From Bacillota bacterium (GTDB lineage: Bacteria > Bacillota > Clostridia > Lachnospirales > Lachnospiraceae), in the NCBI GenBank assembly GCA_023414875.1, contig JAEZMV010000005.1:1-64000 (forward strand): DNA of 64,000 nucleotides. The letters run 5' to 3'. Made by a program: the position numbers and the translations under genes. Positions 42,609 through 53,400 of this stretch are shown here, one piece after another. The notes beneath the pieces were generated by a model. It had not been told where the DNA came from, did no database searches, and saw only the letters and a list, made by a program, of their open reading frames with translations. Position 1 is the stretch's first letter; the number at the start of each line of letters is the position of its first letter.

Positions 42609-44579
42609 TTAAATCTTGTTTTGCAACAGCCCATTATCTAATTTCTCAAGCTTTGCATATACTCTTAATATTTCACCCACACTCCAAGCCTGTGCAAAAC
42701 ACCCCTGAGATCCGGCAGGTACCAGTCCGTCATAGATTTCTGCTATTTGACCAATACAACCTTCGCGCATACAGGCTTCCAAAACAACTAACTGTTCTCT
42801 AACTTTTTTTACTGCCTTCTCACTATACTGATTTACTTTAAGATACGCCAGATAGTAAGCACCCATCGGGAATGGCCATACCGTTCCCTGATGATAAGCC
42901 ATATCCCGGTCAAAATGAGAACCACCATAGTTAGCTTTAAAATCCTTATCCTCCGGATTCAAAGTCCGAAGTCCATACGGCGTATACAGCTTCTCAAACA
43001 CCTTATCGACGACACTTTTCTCCTGCTCTGGCTTAAGCATCGTAAACGGAAGTGAAGTTGCCCATATTTGATTACATCTAATTTGTTCATCTGCCTCACA
43101 GTAGGATATTACATCCTTAAGGCAGCCCGTCCTCTCATTCCAAAACTGATCACAAAAGCTCTTTCCAACCTTATCAGCAAGTACTTCATATTGGCAGTCT
43201 GCTAATCCCAGAAGGCGTGAGAATAAACCCATAATTTTTATAGCATTATACCAGTAAGCATTTATCTCTACCGGTTTACCATGTCGTGGTGTAGGAAGTA
43301 TATCACCAAAACGAACATCCATCCAGGTAACCTGCTCATTACCGCTGCCAGCCATAATAAGCCCGTCCTGATCCATTCTGATATGAAAATCAGTCCCATC
43401 TTGATACCATTTTATAATGTCCTCCATGGTAGGAAAAGCTTCTTCAAGGAAAGAAATATCTTTACTTTCCTGATAATACTCATAGACGGCAATGATAAAC
43501 AGCAACGAGGCATCCACAGTATTATATAGAGGCTCATTCTCCCCCTCCGGAAACATATTTGGAATCAAGCCCCTCCGGTAATACTTAATAAAGCTACGAA
43601 ATATACTTTTTGCCTCTTCATATCTTCTTGTAAAGATACAACAACCGACCATAGAAATCATCGTATCACGTCCCCAGTCAGCAAAAAACGGATATCCTGC
43701 CATAAGGGTCTTCCCCTTCGTAGACTCCCGCTCAACTAAATAGGCATCAGCACTTTCTACAAGCTGTAATCCGACAGCATCCTTGATACCGGATTGTTCA
43801 CACAAATCATTTATCCTATTTTCTTCTTCCTGAAGCATCTGAGTTATCGAATAATCTGTCCGTTTGGTGCTATAAATAATATATCCTTCAAACTCCTTCT
43901 TTGGCAGAACAGTAAAGCATAATTTGTGGTTGTGTGCTGTCCTTCCAACAGCATCACGCCCATCTCTTGCATCGTGTGCATAGTATAAATCCTGAATAAA
44001 CTCAGTTTCATAACCCTCTACTACAGCATTTGTCTGAAAAAATAACGTTAAGTCATTACTTTTGATAGTATCATTAACCGTATGAAATACCTGATCCTTT
44101 TTAATTACTTCTCCCTTCGGTACAAATTGCAGCTGGGGAGTTACAAAGAGTTTTATCTCTTCCTCCATACGATTATTAATCTCATAGCGAATACCAAGGG
44201 TATTTTCACCATGACGCATTATTATTGTCTTCTTTACTTCTACTCCCTCAATCTGATAAGTCCAAGTAGGAAAATGATCAAGGTAAAATTGCTGCAGCTT
44301 TGTAAAGCCTTTTTGGTTCTTTGTATGATTAACGAATTCCTGGCTGGACAGTGTAATCTTATTATCTTTCAATACTATAGTCTCATCCGTTTTGGTAATC
44401 ATATGATACCGGTAATTCGGAGCTTTAATACAGGACATCAATAACGCATGATCGTTACGCACCACAGACCCAATCATTGTTAAAGAGGAATATCCTCCCA
44501 ATCCATTCGTCAAGAGATAACAATTCTCCTGCCCCCGTCCAAGATCTTTCCAGTCATTTTTCCCATAGATAAATTTCAT
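42609..44579 (-). CDS. Glycogen debranching enzyme (amylo-alpha-1,6-glucosidase type)
   Basis: 656 residues, cytoplasmic. The N-terminal beta domain starts with NCYLLTNGLGGYSSLTMIGS and NDHALLMSCIKAP; the C-terminal (alpha/alpha)6 barrel shows YPFFADWGRDTMISMVGC (catalytic acidic residue region), FGDILPTPRHGKPVEINAYW, and YHQGTVWPFPMGAYYLAY. This is the GDE_C architecture that hydrolyses alpha-1,6 branches of limit dextrins. It is the last gene of the alpha-glucan locus, separated from the amylase gene by a strong hairpin (44622-44654). It lets the phosphorylase finish branched dextrins. Confidence 0.9.
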   Translation of the reverse strand: MKFIYGKNDWKDLGRGQENCYLLTNGLGGYSSLTMIGSVVRNDHALLMSCIKAPNYRYHMITKTDETIVLKDNKITLSSQEFVNHTKNQKGFTKLQQFYLDHFPTWTYQIEGVEVKKTIIMRHGENTLGIRYEINNRMEEEIKLFVTPQLQFVPKGEVIKKDQVFHTVNDTIKSNDLTLFFQTNAVVEGYETEFIQDLYYAHDARDGRDAVGRTAHNHKLCFTVLPKKEFEGYIIYSTKRTDYSITQMLQEEENRINDLCEQSGIKDAVGLQLVESADAYLVERESTKGKTLMAGYPFFADWGRDTMISMVGCCIFTRRYEEAKSIFRSFIKYYRRGLIPNMFPEGENEPLYNTVDASLLFIIAVYEYYQESKDISFLEEAFPTMEDIIKWYQDGTDFHIRMDQDGLIMAGSGNEQVTWMDVRFGDILPTPRHGKPVEINAYWYNAIKIMGLFSRLLGLADCQYEVLADKVGKSFCDQFWNERTGCLKDVISYCEADEQIRCNQIWATSLPFTMLKPEQEKSVVDKVFEKLYTPYGLRTLNPEDKDFKANYGGSHFDRDMAYHQGTVWPFPMGAYYLAYLKVNQYSEKAVKKVREQLVVLEACMREGCIGQIAEIYDGLVPAGSQGCFAQAWSVGEILRVYAKLEKLDNGLLQNKI

Positions 44580-44621
44580 TCTTCCTCCTAATAATTAAAC
44601 ACCATATTCTTTTGTTAGAAT

Positions 44622-44654
44622 CAACGTGTGAGAAGTAAACCTTCTCACACGTTG
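44622..44654 (-). other. Perfect hairpin between amylase and debranching-enzyme genes
   Basis: CAACGTGTGAGAAG pairs fully with CTTCTCACACGTTG across a five-base loop. It lacks a clear T-run on either strand, so it is probably an mRNA processing or stability element, or a partial terminator. Confidence 0.65.
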
Positions 44655-44724
44655 AAAATAGACGATATTATTACTTAATTCAAACAAATCAAAAAGGATA
44701 ACGCCTGTTTCCGTTGAGTTCAGA

Positions 44725-46428
44725 TTACTTTAAATATGCAATGGAATACCTTGGCATCTTTAAGCTACCATCCGTAAGTGTGACTTCGCTTCCATCCACG
44801 GTCAGATATCCTCTGATATCAAGCCTTTCTAAGTTGGCTGCATTCAGGTCAATAATAGCTGTATCAGAATTAATATTATATATGATTATGATCTCATTAC
44901 CTTCATACACTTTCTTTACCGCACAGATATTCTTATCAATCAGCTCATCAATTAAACTCAGTTCGCCTCTTGCAATCTCAGGATTTTCATTACGGATACG
45001 AATTCCTCGTTTATAGTAGTTAACGATTGATAACGGATTCTTTAATTGTTCCTCCAACGGTGCAAACAGCTGCTCAACCTCATCCGCCCCTGGGGGAGCC
45101 TGTGCCATTCCGGTTGTATCGGTGGAGGACCATTGCATCGGTAGGCGTTTGTTCTCATCCTTGTCGCCCTTGCTATTCATTCCAATCTCTTCCCCATAAT
45201 ATACAAAAGGGCTTCCATTCATGGATAGCAGCATACCGGCAGCCATTTTCATTTGGTTCTCATTGTTTGCGAGCTGGGCAGAAACTCTGGTATTATCATG
45301 ATTACTAATAAAAGGTGCATCAATAAAGTTTGGATTATTTTCACTGTATTGCTTATTCAGTTCCAGCAAGGATTTTGCAAAGGATTTTGCAGAAGCAGTA
45401 CCTAATTTTCTTACAGTTGAGGCAACGATACCATTATATTGAGCTAGTGGGTAATTGAAAATACTTGTTATACCGCTTTGATAATAATTGGCAATTACCG
45501 GCATCTCATCCCAGACTTCCGCTACAATATAAGCTTCTTCATCTACACCTTTGACATAATCACAAAACCATTGCAATACTTCTACATTTTTAGAGGTTTC
45601 ACCTGTATAATATTCCTTCGCTGCATCAAGACGGAAGCCATCGACACCCAGGTCCAACCAGAATTTTGTAATTCTTTCAATTTCAACACGTAGTTCTGGA
45701 CTTTCAAGAGCCAAATCCGGCATCTGATCCCAAAATACACATTCATAATACCAATCGGAGCTGCCGGCTCTATGGTAGTCCTTACTTCCATTTGTCTCCT
45801 TAACGAAATGATAATATCCCACTGTAGGACATTCCGTTATATCCGGTTCTTCCCCAGCTTCTAACCCTTCCAGATAATCAACTGCCGTCGTAAACCATGG
45901 GTGCTTTGCTGAGGTATGATTAATCACAAAATCAATGATTAATTTTATATCACGTTTTTCACATTCCGCTAAAAGCTTCAGGAAATCCTCCATAGAACCA
46001 TATTGCGGGTCGATTGAGTATAAATCGGTCGCATCATATTTATGATAAGAGGGGGATGGCATAATCGGCATCAGCCATATACCATTAAACCCCATATCGC
46101 TGATATAATCCAGCTTTGAAGTAATACCGTTCATATCTCCTATTCCGTTACCATCGCTGTCATAAAAGGAGTATACAAATATCTCATAATAATTTCTGTA
46201 ATTATCTCTGATGATATTAAGTTCCTGCTCGTATTGATAGGATATCGGGGAAACGGTGGGCTCCACTGCCTGATCAGCAGTAGTCGATGTTACCTCTGAA
46301 TTATTGTCATCCACAGCTGCCGGAGTAATCGTAACGTCAATCAATTTCTCGGACTTATTACTGCATCCACAAACGATTACAATAAACAAAGAGAAACAAA
46401 AAATTATAGTAATTATTTTTCTTTTCAT
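44725..46428 (-). CDS. Extracellular alpha-amylase family lipoprotein (GH13)
   Basis: About 567 residues from ATG 46428 (TTTGGAG upstream; the longer TTG start is less likely). A lipoprotein signal ends at IVCGC, anchoring the enzyme outside. A low-complexity linker is followed by the GH13 barrel: YDSDGNGIGDMNGI, DFVINHTSAKHPWF (region I), GVDGFRLDAAKEYY (nucleophile Asp), YIVAEVWDE (acid Glu) and FISNHDNTRVS (third Asp). It should cut starch-like glucans at the surface into maltodextrins for the neighbouring importer. It lies 130 bases beyond malG, with a hairpin between. Confidence 0.94.
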   Translation of the reverse strand: MKRKIITIIFCFSLFIVIVCGCSNKSEKLIDVTITPAAVDDNNSEVTSTTADQAVEPTVSPISYQYEQELNIIRDNYRNYYEIFVYSFYDSDGNGIGDMNGITSKLDYISDMGFNGIWLMPIMPSPSYHKYDATDLYSIDPQYGSMEDFLKLLAECEKRDIKLIIDFVINHTSAKHPWFTTAVDYLEGLEAGEEPDITECPTVGYYHFVKETNGSKDYHRAGSSDWYYECVFWDQMPDLALESPELRVEIERITKFWLDLGVDGFRLDAAKEYYTGETSKNVEVLQWFCDYVKGVDEEAYIVAEVWDEMPVIANYYQSGITSIFNYPLAQYNGIVASTVRKLGTASAKSFAKSLLELNKQYSENNPNFIDAPFISNHDNTRVSAQLANNENQMKMAAGMLLSMNGSPFVYYGEEIGMNSKGDKDENKRLPMQWSSTDTTGMAQAPPGADEVEQLFAPLEEQLKNPLSIVNYYKRGIRIRNENPEIARGELSLIDELIDKNICAVKKVYEGNEIIIIYNINSDTAIIDLNAANLERLDIRGYLTVDGSEVTLTDGSLKMPRYSIAYLK

Positions 46429-46494
46429 AATACTGATCTCCAAATCTTTTTCACTGCACCTCTAAATTTTGGTGTGATAGCTTCCCCGAATAAC

Positions 46495-46530
46495 AAAGAA
46501 GTACTGAAATCAGGTCCCCAGTACTTCTTT
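46495..46530 (-). other. Hairpin between malG-like and amylase genes
   Basis: AAAGAAGTACTG pairs with CAGTACTTCTTT over 12 bp; no T-run on the minus strand beyond GTTATT. Likely sets differential expression within the operon. Confidence 0.65.
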
Positions 46531-46559
46531 AAATTCGTAAGTTAATAATTGTTTTTAAA

Positions 46560-47435
46560 TTATCCCTTAACAGCTCCTGATACACCTTCCACAAAGAATC
46601 TCTGTGTTATAAGGAATATTATCGCAATTGGAATGGAAATTATAACGCAACCTGCAAAGAAGGTAGTATAATAATATTCAACAAATTCCTTTTGCAGCAT
46701 TGTCCATAAACCGATTGCAATCGTAAAATAATTTCTGTCCTGACCTAAGATAACCTTCGCAAAGATGTAGTCCACCCAAGGAGCCATAAAGGTCGTTAAC
46801 AAAGTATTTACTATAATCGGTTTGGACAGCGGTATCGTAATTCTACGGAATACATCCCACTTCGTAGCACCATCAATAAATGCTGCTTCATCAATTGATT
46901 TTGGTATAGTATCGAAGAAACCCTTGGCAATGTAAAAACCAAGACAGGCACCGGCCGAATATACGATAACAAGAGCCACAAGCTTTAGAGGTCCTGCTTC
47001 TAAAAAACCCAGTCCTTTTAAGATATAGTACACCGCTATCATAGACATAAAGCCCGGGAACATACCTAATATAAGCGCAATATTCATTAATTTTTTACGC
47101 ATCTTAAACCGCAATCTAGATAGAACATAGGATATACATAAAACAAAAAATGCAGAGATCAAACAGCTGGCTACTGCTACGAGCAATGTATTTGTAAACC
47201 ATTTTGTAAATACCAGACTGCCGTTCTGGCTAAATAAATTCTTAAAATTATCAAATGTAAATCCACGAGGCCAAACATAACTCTTATAGGTACCACTCTC
47301 TTTACGAAGGGAGGTTAGTATTACGAAAAAGATCGGAAGGATCCATACAAAGCCTATAATAGCCAATACTGCATGTACTATTGAGTTTACTATAAAATGT
47401 TTTTTTGAGCCCTTAGACTTTATTTTTTTACTCAT
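46560..47435 (-). CDS. Maltodextrin ABC permease (MalG-like)
   Basis: 291 residues, six membrane helices. The N-terminal cytoplasmic start is basic (MSKKIKSKGSKKH). The ATPase-contact EAA loop reads IDEAAFIDGATKWDVFRRITIPL near residue 195. It forms the translocation channel with the MalF-like protein, importing maltodextrins bound by the lipoprotein encoded upstream. Its start codon shares one base region with the stop of the MalF-like gene (47435), so translation is coupled. The ATPase (MsmX-type) is not encoded here and is probably shared from elsewhere. Confidence 0.92.
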   Translation of the reverse strand: MSKKIKSKGSKKHFIVNSIVHAVLAIIGFVWILPIFFVILTSLRKESGTYKSYVWPRGFTFDNFKNLFSQNGSLVFTKWFTNTLLVAVASCLISAFFVLCISYVLSRLRFKMRKKLMNIALILGMFPGFMSMIAVYYILKGLGFLEAGPLKLVALVIVYSAGACLGFYIAKGFFDTIPKSIDEAAFIDGATKWDVFRRITIPLSKPIIVNTLLTTFMAPWVDYIFAKVILGQDRNYFTIAIGLWTMLQKEFVEYYYTTFFAGCVIISIPIAIIFLITQRFFVEGVSGAVKG

Positions 47436-48829
47436 TATTGGAACGCCTCCTCATCCTTATAGGATCCTGTGCGACGATACGTTAATAAGGATAATGTCGC
47501 CAAAATCATAAATACAATGATACCGATTACTGCTCCTATATTATAATCTTTATTCGTTAAAGTCAGCTTATACAGCCAGGTAACTAATAGATCTGTCTTT
47601 CCTGCGCTGTAGTACTCAAGGGATTCCGGTCCACCTCCTGTCAGTAGGAAAATAACATTGAAGTTATTGATATTACCGACAAAAACAGTAATCAAACTTG
47701 GTGTCATGACAAATAACATATATGGTAATGTTATTTTAAAAAATGTTATTACGGAATTAGCACCATCTACTTTTGCAGCCTCATATAAATCTTTCGGAAT
47801 ATTATTTAAAATACCCGTGGTACTCAGCATGGTATATGGTACACCAATCCAAATATTAACACAAATAATTGTGATTTTTGCCAATGTAGGGTCCGTAAGA
47901 AAAGGTATTGAGGTTTCTATTAATCCCATACTTTTTAAAATAGAATTTACCGGACCATTTGTATTAAAGATTGTACTCATTGTTAACAGTGAAACAAATT
48001 GAGGTACTGCTATTGATAATACAAATATAAATCTCCAGAAACTCTTAAAACGTGTATCCTTACGGTTAATTACTAATGCAAGAAGCATACCAAGGATAAA
48101 ACAGGTAAAGGTTGAAAAAATAGCCCAGATAATAGTCCAGGATAAAACTGGCCAGAAGGTTTTCGCCAGTACCCCACCCCATTTGAACATAGCTACAAAA
48201 TTATCCAATCCAACCCAATCAAATAAATTACCCGGAGGCTGATGATTCTTATCATAATTAGTAAATGCAATCAAAATCATAAATGCGAGTGGAATTATTG
48301 TAAAACATATTATTCCTGTAATTGGGAATAAAAGCAGCATCTTATGTAGATTTTGATGCTTCAATGATTTTAAATCTTCTAAGAAATTCGGTAACGGTTT
48401 CCCTTGTTCTTTTCTAATTTGAGCATTGTACGCACTCTTTACGGATGACATTAATATAAAGATTAATAAAAATGTGATAAAAAATGTGATAACTCCATAT
48501 AGCAGGCAAAGCATGGAATTGTCTCCAACGACATACTCATAAATCTGTTTTGTTTCATTAAAGACTTCTTCCTGTTCTCTTGTGCCTAGGGTTAATAAGT
48601 CTCTGATCGCTTTTGCCCCAAAGCTCACCATATAAAGAATATAAGCGATTTCCAAAGACAATAAAAGTAGTCCGCGAGTTATCTGTTTGTGAAGGATATT
48701 GCCTAAACCAAAGACAACTGCAGATAATTTAGTTATGATATTTCCTTTTATAAATGCAGTGCCAAAACCTGCGCCAGAGCCAAATACTTTGGCTGGTTTT
48801 TTGGATGTTTTATGCTTATTCCCGGCCAT
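47435..48829 (-). CDS. Maltodextrin ABC permease (MalF-like)
   Basis: About 464 residues from ATG 48829, since GAGGAGGAG lies just before it and the longer frame adds 22 unlikely residues. It begins MAGNKHKTSKK and has about eight hydrophobic helices, including an N-terminal extension (residues 30-150) as in MalF of Gram-negative bacteria. The EAA loop DLYEAAKVDGANSVITFFKITLP is near residue 365. It pairs with the MalG-like protein. A hairpin (48879-48906) separates it from the binding-protein gene, which usually reflects higher binding-protein expression. Confidence 0.92.
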   Translation of the reverse strand: MAGNKHKTSKKPAKVFGSGAGFGTAFIKGNIITKLSAVVFGLGNILHKQITRGLLLLSLEIAYILYMVSFGAKAIRDLLTLGTREQEEVFNETKQIYEYVVGDNSMLCLLYGVITFFITFLLIFILMSSVKSAYNAQIRKEQGKPLPNFLEDLKSLKHQNLHKMLLLFPITGIICFTIIPLAFMILIAFTNYDKNHQPPGNLFDWVGLDNFVAMFKWGGVLAKTFWPVLSWTIIWAIFSTFTCFILGMLLALVINRKDTRFKSFWRFIFVLSIAVPQFVSLLTMSTIFNTNGPVNSILKSMGLIETSIPFLTDPTLAKITIICVNIWIGVPYTMLSTTGILNNIPKDLYEAAKVDGANSVITFFKITLPYMLFVMTPSLITVFVGNINNFNVIFLLTGGGPESLEYYSAGKTDLLVTWLYKLTLTNKDYNIGAVIGIIVFMILATLSLLTYRRTGSYKDEEAFQ

Positions 48830-48878
48830 AAATCTCCTCCTCATTAATAATAACTGACTTAGTTCTTTAGGATAGAAA

Positions 48879-48906
48879 CGGAATGCTCCGTGCATAGAAC
48901 ATTCCG
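48879..48906 (-). other. Hairpin between binding-protein and permease genes
   Basis: CGGAATG pairs with CATTCCG around GCTCCGTGCATAGAA. It follows the malE-like stop, a usual place for an element that raises binding-protein mRNA over permease mRNA. Confidence 0.55.
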
Positions 48907-48979
48907 CCTCTATTAAATTTATAACATCTGAATTAGGATTATATCATTATATTATATATTTTGATATAATTCATACAAA

Positions 48980-50299
48980 TTATTCTACAACCAGGGTAGC
49001 AACAAAAGTATCCAGTTTTTCCTGAACATTGTTTTTATTTAAATCACCACTTCTAATCTCAGTAGCAAATGCTGCTACATTAGACCAGTATCTTGAACTG
49101 AATTCTGCAGAGGTTGGCTGCATTACAGATGCAGTATTTGCTTCTGCAACGATAACAGCTGCTACAGGGTCAGCCTGAACTTCTGCGGAAGCTCCAACAG
49201 TAAGATTGGTAGGAACCTGAGCTGTTTCAAGAAAACGTTGTTTCTGCATTTCTTCTCCACCTAGATATGCTGCGAATGCCACTGCTACTGCAGGGTATTT
49301 AGCCTGAGCGTTAACACCAATTGCTTTTGAACCATAGAAACCTTTTAACTGATAGGTATTTCCATCGGGATTAAAGGTAGGAATTATAGCAAGACCTAAA
49401 TCGTCGCCTAAAGCATCCTTATATAATTGGAAATTCCAAGAGCCGTCAAACCAGGCACCGATTCTGTGATCCGCTGCTAACTCTGTTAAAGATACATCAT
49501 CAGAGTAAGCACATTTCGGATTGTTAATTAAGTCGATTAAGTAATTTGTTACAGCTACACCGGTAGGATTGTTCCAGTTACAACCTGCAGCAAAATCAGT
49601 TCCACTTTCACCGTAAATTGTTAAACCAGCACCATAATAGTAGGAAGCTAATTTCCAACCGCCTGCTGAGTCAAAGCAGAAGTTATATACGTTATCAGCT
49701 GTCTCTTTTGCCATAATAGTCTCAAGAGATTTTACATCTTCTTCTGTTAAAAGAGATTTATCATAATACATAAAGAAGGTATTATGTGTAAAAGGAATTG
49801 CATAAATCGCATCGTCTACAGAAACAGTATCAACAACCGCCTCTGCCATTGTAGTTTTTACCATTTCCTCTGTTGATCCGCCAAGTCTTGCAATTGCACC
49901 TGCATTCACAAGTTCTCTTAACTGATCGTTAGCAAAGAAGAACACATCACCGGCTGCTGCTACGTCTTTCAGGATTTCATCCTTAGCAGTATCTTCGCCC
50001 TGTGCAACTACAGTAAAATCGATGTCCCATTCAGGATGTAATGCCTGGAAGGATTGACACATTTTATCCATTGTGTTTGTTTGAATTTGATTCTCAGGAG
50101 CCCATATAGTTAAAGTAACCTTTTCCGGAGTAACAGCTTCCGGTGCTTTTGTTGCTTCCGTGTTAGTATCTTCCTTGTTAGTATCTTCCTTGTTGGTATC
50201 CTCTGTTTTCGTATCCTCTTTTGCTCCACATGCAGCAAAACTGCCAATTACCATAATAGCAACTAAAAGTAACGCGATAAGTTTTGTAACCTTTTTCAT
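48980..50299 (-). CDS. Maltodextrin-binding lipoprotein (MalE-like)
   Basis: 439 residues. A lipoprotein signal ends at GSFAAC (Cys near 24). It is followed by an acidic linker with repeated KEDTN units made by a 15-base in-frame repeat, then a family 1 solute-binding fold: VTLTIWAPENQ, DIDFTVVAQGEDTAKDEILKD, FANDQLRELVNAGAIARLGG and AIPFTHNTFFMYYDKSLLTEE. It captures maltodextrins for the MalF/MalG permeases that follow. A copy of the palindromic repeat lies in its leader, and 173 bases separate it from the fused transferase/phosphorylase gene upstream. Confidence 0.93.
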   Translation of the reverse strand: MKKVTKLIALLLVAIMVIGSFAACGAKEDTKTEDTNKEDTNKEDTNTEATKAPEAVTPEKVTLTIWAPENQIQTNTMDKMCQSFQALHPEWDIDFTVVAQGEDTAKDEILKDVAAAGDVFFFANDQLRELVNAGAIARLGGSTEEMVKTTMAEAVVDTVSVDDAIYAIPFTHNTFFMYYDKSLLTEEDVKSLETIMAKETADNVYNFCFDSAGGWKLASYYYGAGLTIYGESGTDFAAGCNWNNPTGVAVTNYLIDLINNPKCAYSDDVSLTELAADHRIGAWFDGSWNFQLYKDALGDDLGLAIIPTFNPDGNTYQLKGFYGSKAIGVNAQAKYPAVAVAFAAYLGGEEMQKQRFLETAQVPTNLTVGASAEVQADPVAAVIVAEANTASVMQPTSAEFSSRYWSNVAAFATEIRSGDLNKNNVQEKLDTFVATLVVE

Positions 50300-50329
50300 A
50301 ATCCTCTACCTCTTTCCTTTTTATTTACA

Positions 50330-50373
50330 TACTAACCTAATATGCTGCATCTTTGATGCAGCACAAAACGAAT
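50330..50373. repeat. Palindromic dispersed repeat, copy 3
   Basis: CATACTAACC, TAATAT, then GCTGCATCTTTGATGCAGC and ACAAAACG, nearly the same as copy 2 at about 26.87 kb. Just beyond it, CACAAAACGAATTG pairs with CAATTCGCTTTGTG (about 50361-50392). It is in the leader of the malE-like gene. Confidence 0.75.
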
Positions 50374-50472
50374 TGTCCAATTCGCTTTGTGAATTTATAA
50401 GCTAGGCAATAAATTGCCTTATATCCCAAGAATATGATGCCTTTCTTGGTTGAAAAATATGCTCGTCACATA

Positions 50473-53400
50473 TTAATTCCAGATTTCATTTGCATAGTCC
50501 CTAATGGATCTGTCGCTTGAGAACTTTCCAGCGTTTGCAGTATTTAGAAAGCATTTTCTACGGAAGCTATAGGTATCAGAATAATCCCGATTTACCTGAA
50601 GCTTCGCTTCACAATATGGGATGAAGTCCAAAAGCAGATAATAATAATCCGGTTTATGCCAGCTGGCTCCGTTAAGGATTGAGTTGTATAATTCCTCAAA
50701 CATTCCAGTCTTACCATCATCAAAGGTTCCATTCACTAGAGTATCCAATACTTTCTTGATCCTAGGGTTTTTCTCGTATAATTCTCTCGGATTATAAGTA
50801 TCTTTAATCTTTTCGATATCCTCAACTCTTGCCCCAAAGATGTAATTGTTCTCTTCTCCTGCCTGTTCTACGATTTCTACATTAGCTCCATCGTAGGTTC
50901 CTAAGGTTACTGCACCGTTTAGCATAAATTTCATATTGCCGGTTCCGGAAGCCTCTGTACCTGCCGTCGAGATCTGCTCGGATATATCAGCAGCCGGAGT
51001 TAGTTTCTCGGCATAGGATACATTATAGTTATGAACAAAAATTACCTGCAGCTTATCCTTTATCTCTTGATCTTGTTCCATCATCTTTGCTATTTCATTC
51101 AGGAATTTTATGATCCCCTTTGCTCTGTAATATCCTGGAGCTGCTTTTGCTCCGAAGATAAAAGCGGTTGGATTTAACTCTTTTATTCTTCCATCCTTCA
51201 ATCCAAAATAAATATCTAGGATGGAAAATGCATTCAGAAGCTGACGCTTATATTCATGAAGCCGTTTTACCTGAATATCAAAGATAAAGTCTGGATTTAC
51301 ACGAATTTTCTCCTGCTTGTAGATGTAATCTGCCAGCTGTCTCTTTTTTATACGTTTAATATCACCAAACTGTTTCATCACCTGCTTATTATTTGCAAAC
51401 TTTTCAAGATCCTTCAAGCGATCTAAATCTGTCAGCCAGGAGTTGCCTATTTTATCGGATATAAATCCTGCAAGCTCCATATTAGCAAGCGCAAGCCATC
51501 TTCTTTGCGTAATTCCGTTTGTTTTATTATTAAAACGTTCCGGATATAACTCATACCATTCCTTCAAGGCATCATTTTTTAGAATTTCTGTATGCAGCTT
51601 AGCTACACCATTGGTTGAATGGGTTGCATAAATAGCAAGTCTGGCCATATGAATGGTATCGTTATCTATAATGAGATATTGCTTTTGTTCCTCTTCGGTA
51701 ACCTTTCCAAAGGACTTTAATTCTTTTATTAAGGCCTTATGAATTAAAACTACATATTTATAAACTGCTGGAATCACTGTCTTAAATAAGCCGGCATTCC
51801 ATTTTTCTAAAGCCTCTGACATTACAGTATGATTAGTATATGCAAAGGTTTCTTTTGCAATTCGAAGTGCTTTTGTAAATGATATTTTTTCTTCTTCTAC
51901 GAAAAGACGTATAAGCTCAGGTATTGCCACAACCGGATGAGTATCGTTTAACTGTATCGCATATTCTTCTGAGAAATGTGAAAAATCCTCACCGAATTTC
52001 TTCTTATATCTGCCAATCACATCCTGAAGAGTTGCTGCAGAGAAGAAATACTCCTGCTTCAGTCTTAATTTCTTACCCTCATCCGAGCTGTCATTCGGAT
52101 AAAGCAGACTGCTGATTGCCTCAGCTTCATTTTTATTCTTAGAAGCTTTATCATATTTTTGTTCATTGAATAATTCAAAATTAAACTGTTCCAGAGGCTC
52201 CGCCTGCCATAGACGTAAGGTATTCACCTTTCTATCACCATATCCGATTACCGGAGTATCATAGGGCACGGCATATACCGATTGGTTTTTGTAATGAATT
52301 AGTACCTTTTCATCCTCTTTACGAATGGACCAGGGATCACCAAAGCGCTGCCAATCATCCGGTATCTCCTTCTGGAAACCATCTTCAAAATATTGTTTGA
52401 ATAGGCCGTATTTATATCGTATACCATAACCGTTTAAGGTAATTCCTATCGTGGCTCCTGAATCTAAAAAGCAGGCTGCCAGACGGCCCAGACCACCATT
52501 GCCAAGAGCAGCATCTTCAATATCCTCAAATACTCGGATATCCAGATTATTTTCACTCATCAGTTCAATAAATTGGTTAAATAATCCCATATTATAGAGA
52601 TTGCTGTATACCAAACGACCAATTAGAAATTCTGCCGAAAGGTAGCAAACCTTCTTACCCGGTACTGAAAGCCCCCATTCCTTACCAAGGTTTTTCATAG
52701 CTGCTTTAGAAACTGCATTATATAACTGGATTGTACTTGCTTCTTTTATTGTCTTCTGATAATCCAAATCCAATATCGCTATCACATTGGCTTTAAAACT
52801 ATTATCCATCACTTCCTCCTCGATTAAGGAATTGTCATCATCCTCTGTTACTCGCGTCTGCTTAGGTGCCCTGGCATAAATTGCTGCATATTCTGAAAGT
52901 ATCTCTTCCGGTATATCCTCGTATTGACTTTTTTTCATACGCCATAACCAGTTTCCGCCGATGGTAGAAGGAAAGTTCATTCTCGCCGTATTATCCAGCA
53001 GTAGCAGATCCTGCATCTGCACTACAACTACATTTGCATTACTGGAATATAGTGCTCTGATTATGGCATATGGCAATTTTTCTCTTGAACTTACACTAAA
53101 ATAACGATAGGCGAATTCCAATTCTTCTTCCGTTTTATTCATTAAGTATCCAACCAGAGTTTCATTATCATGAGTGCCTGTATACGCTACCATATTAGTT
53201 CCAATGTAATTATGCGGAAGATACTCATGGTCAGCCGGACCACCTAATCCAAATTCGAGAATTTTCATCCCCGCATAACCGGTTTCGTTAATCAACGCTC
53301 TTACCTCCGATGTAATAGCCCCTAAATCCTCAGCAATGATTTTTGCTTCACCAATGGACTCTTCTATCACGTCAGTAAGTTTCTTTCCAGGACCCTGTTT

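Noticed and set aside
42609..42802. Plus-strand ORF within the debranching-enzyme gene end
   Set aside because: It is antisense to a clear enzyme frame and has no initiation signals.
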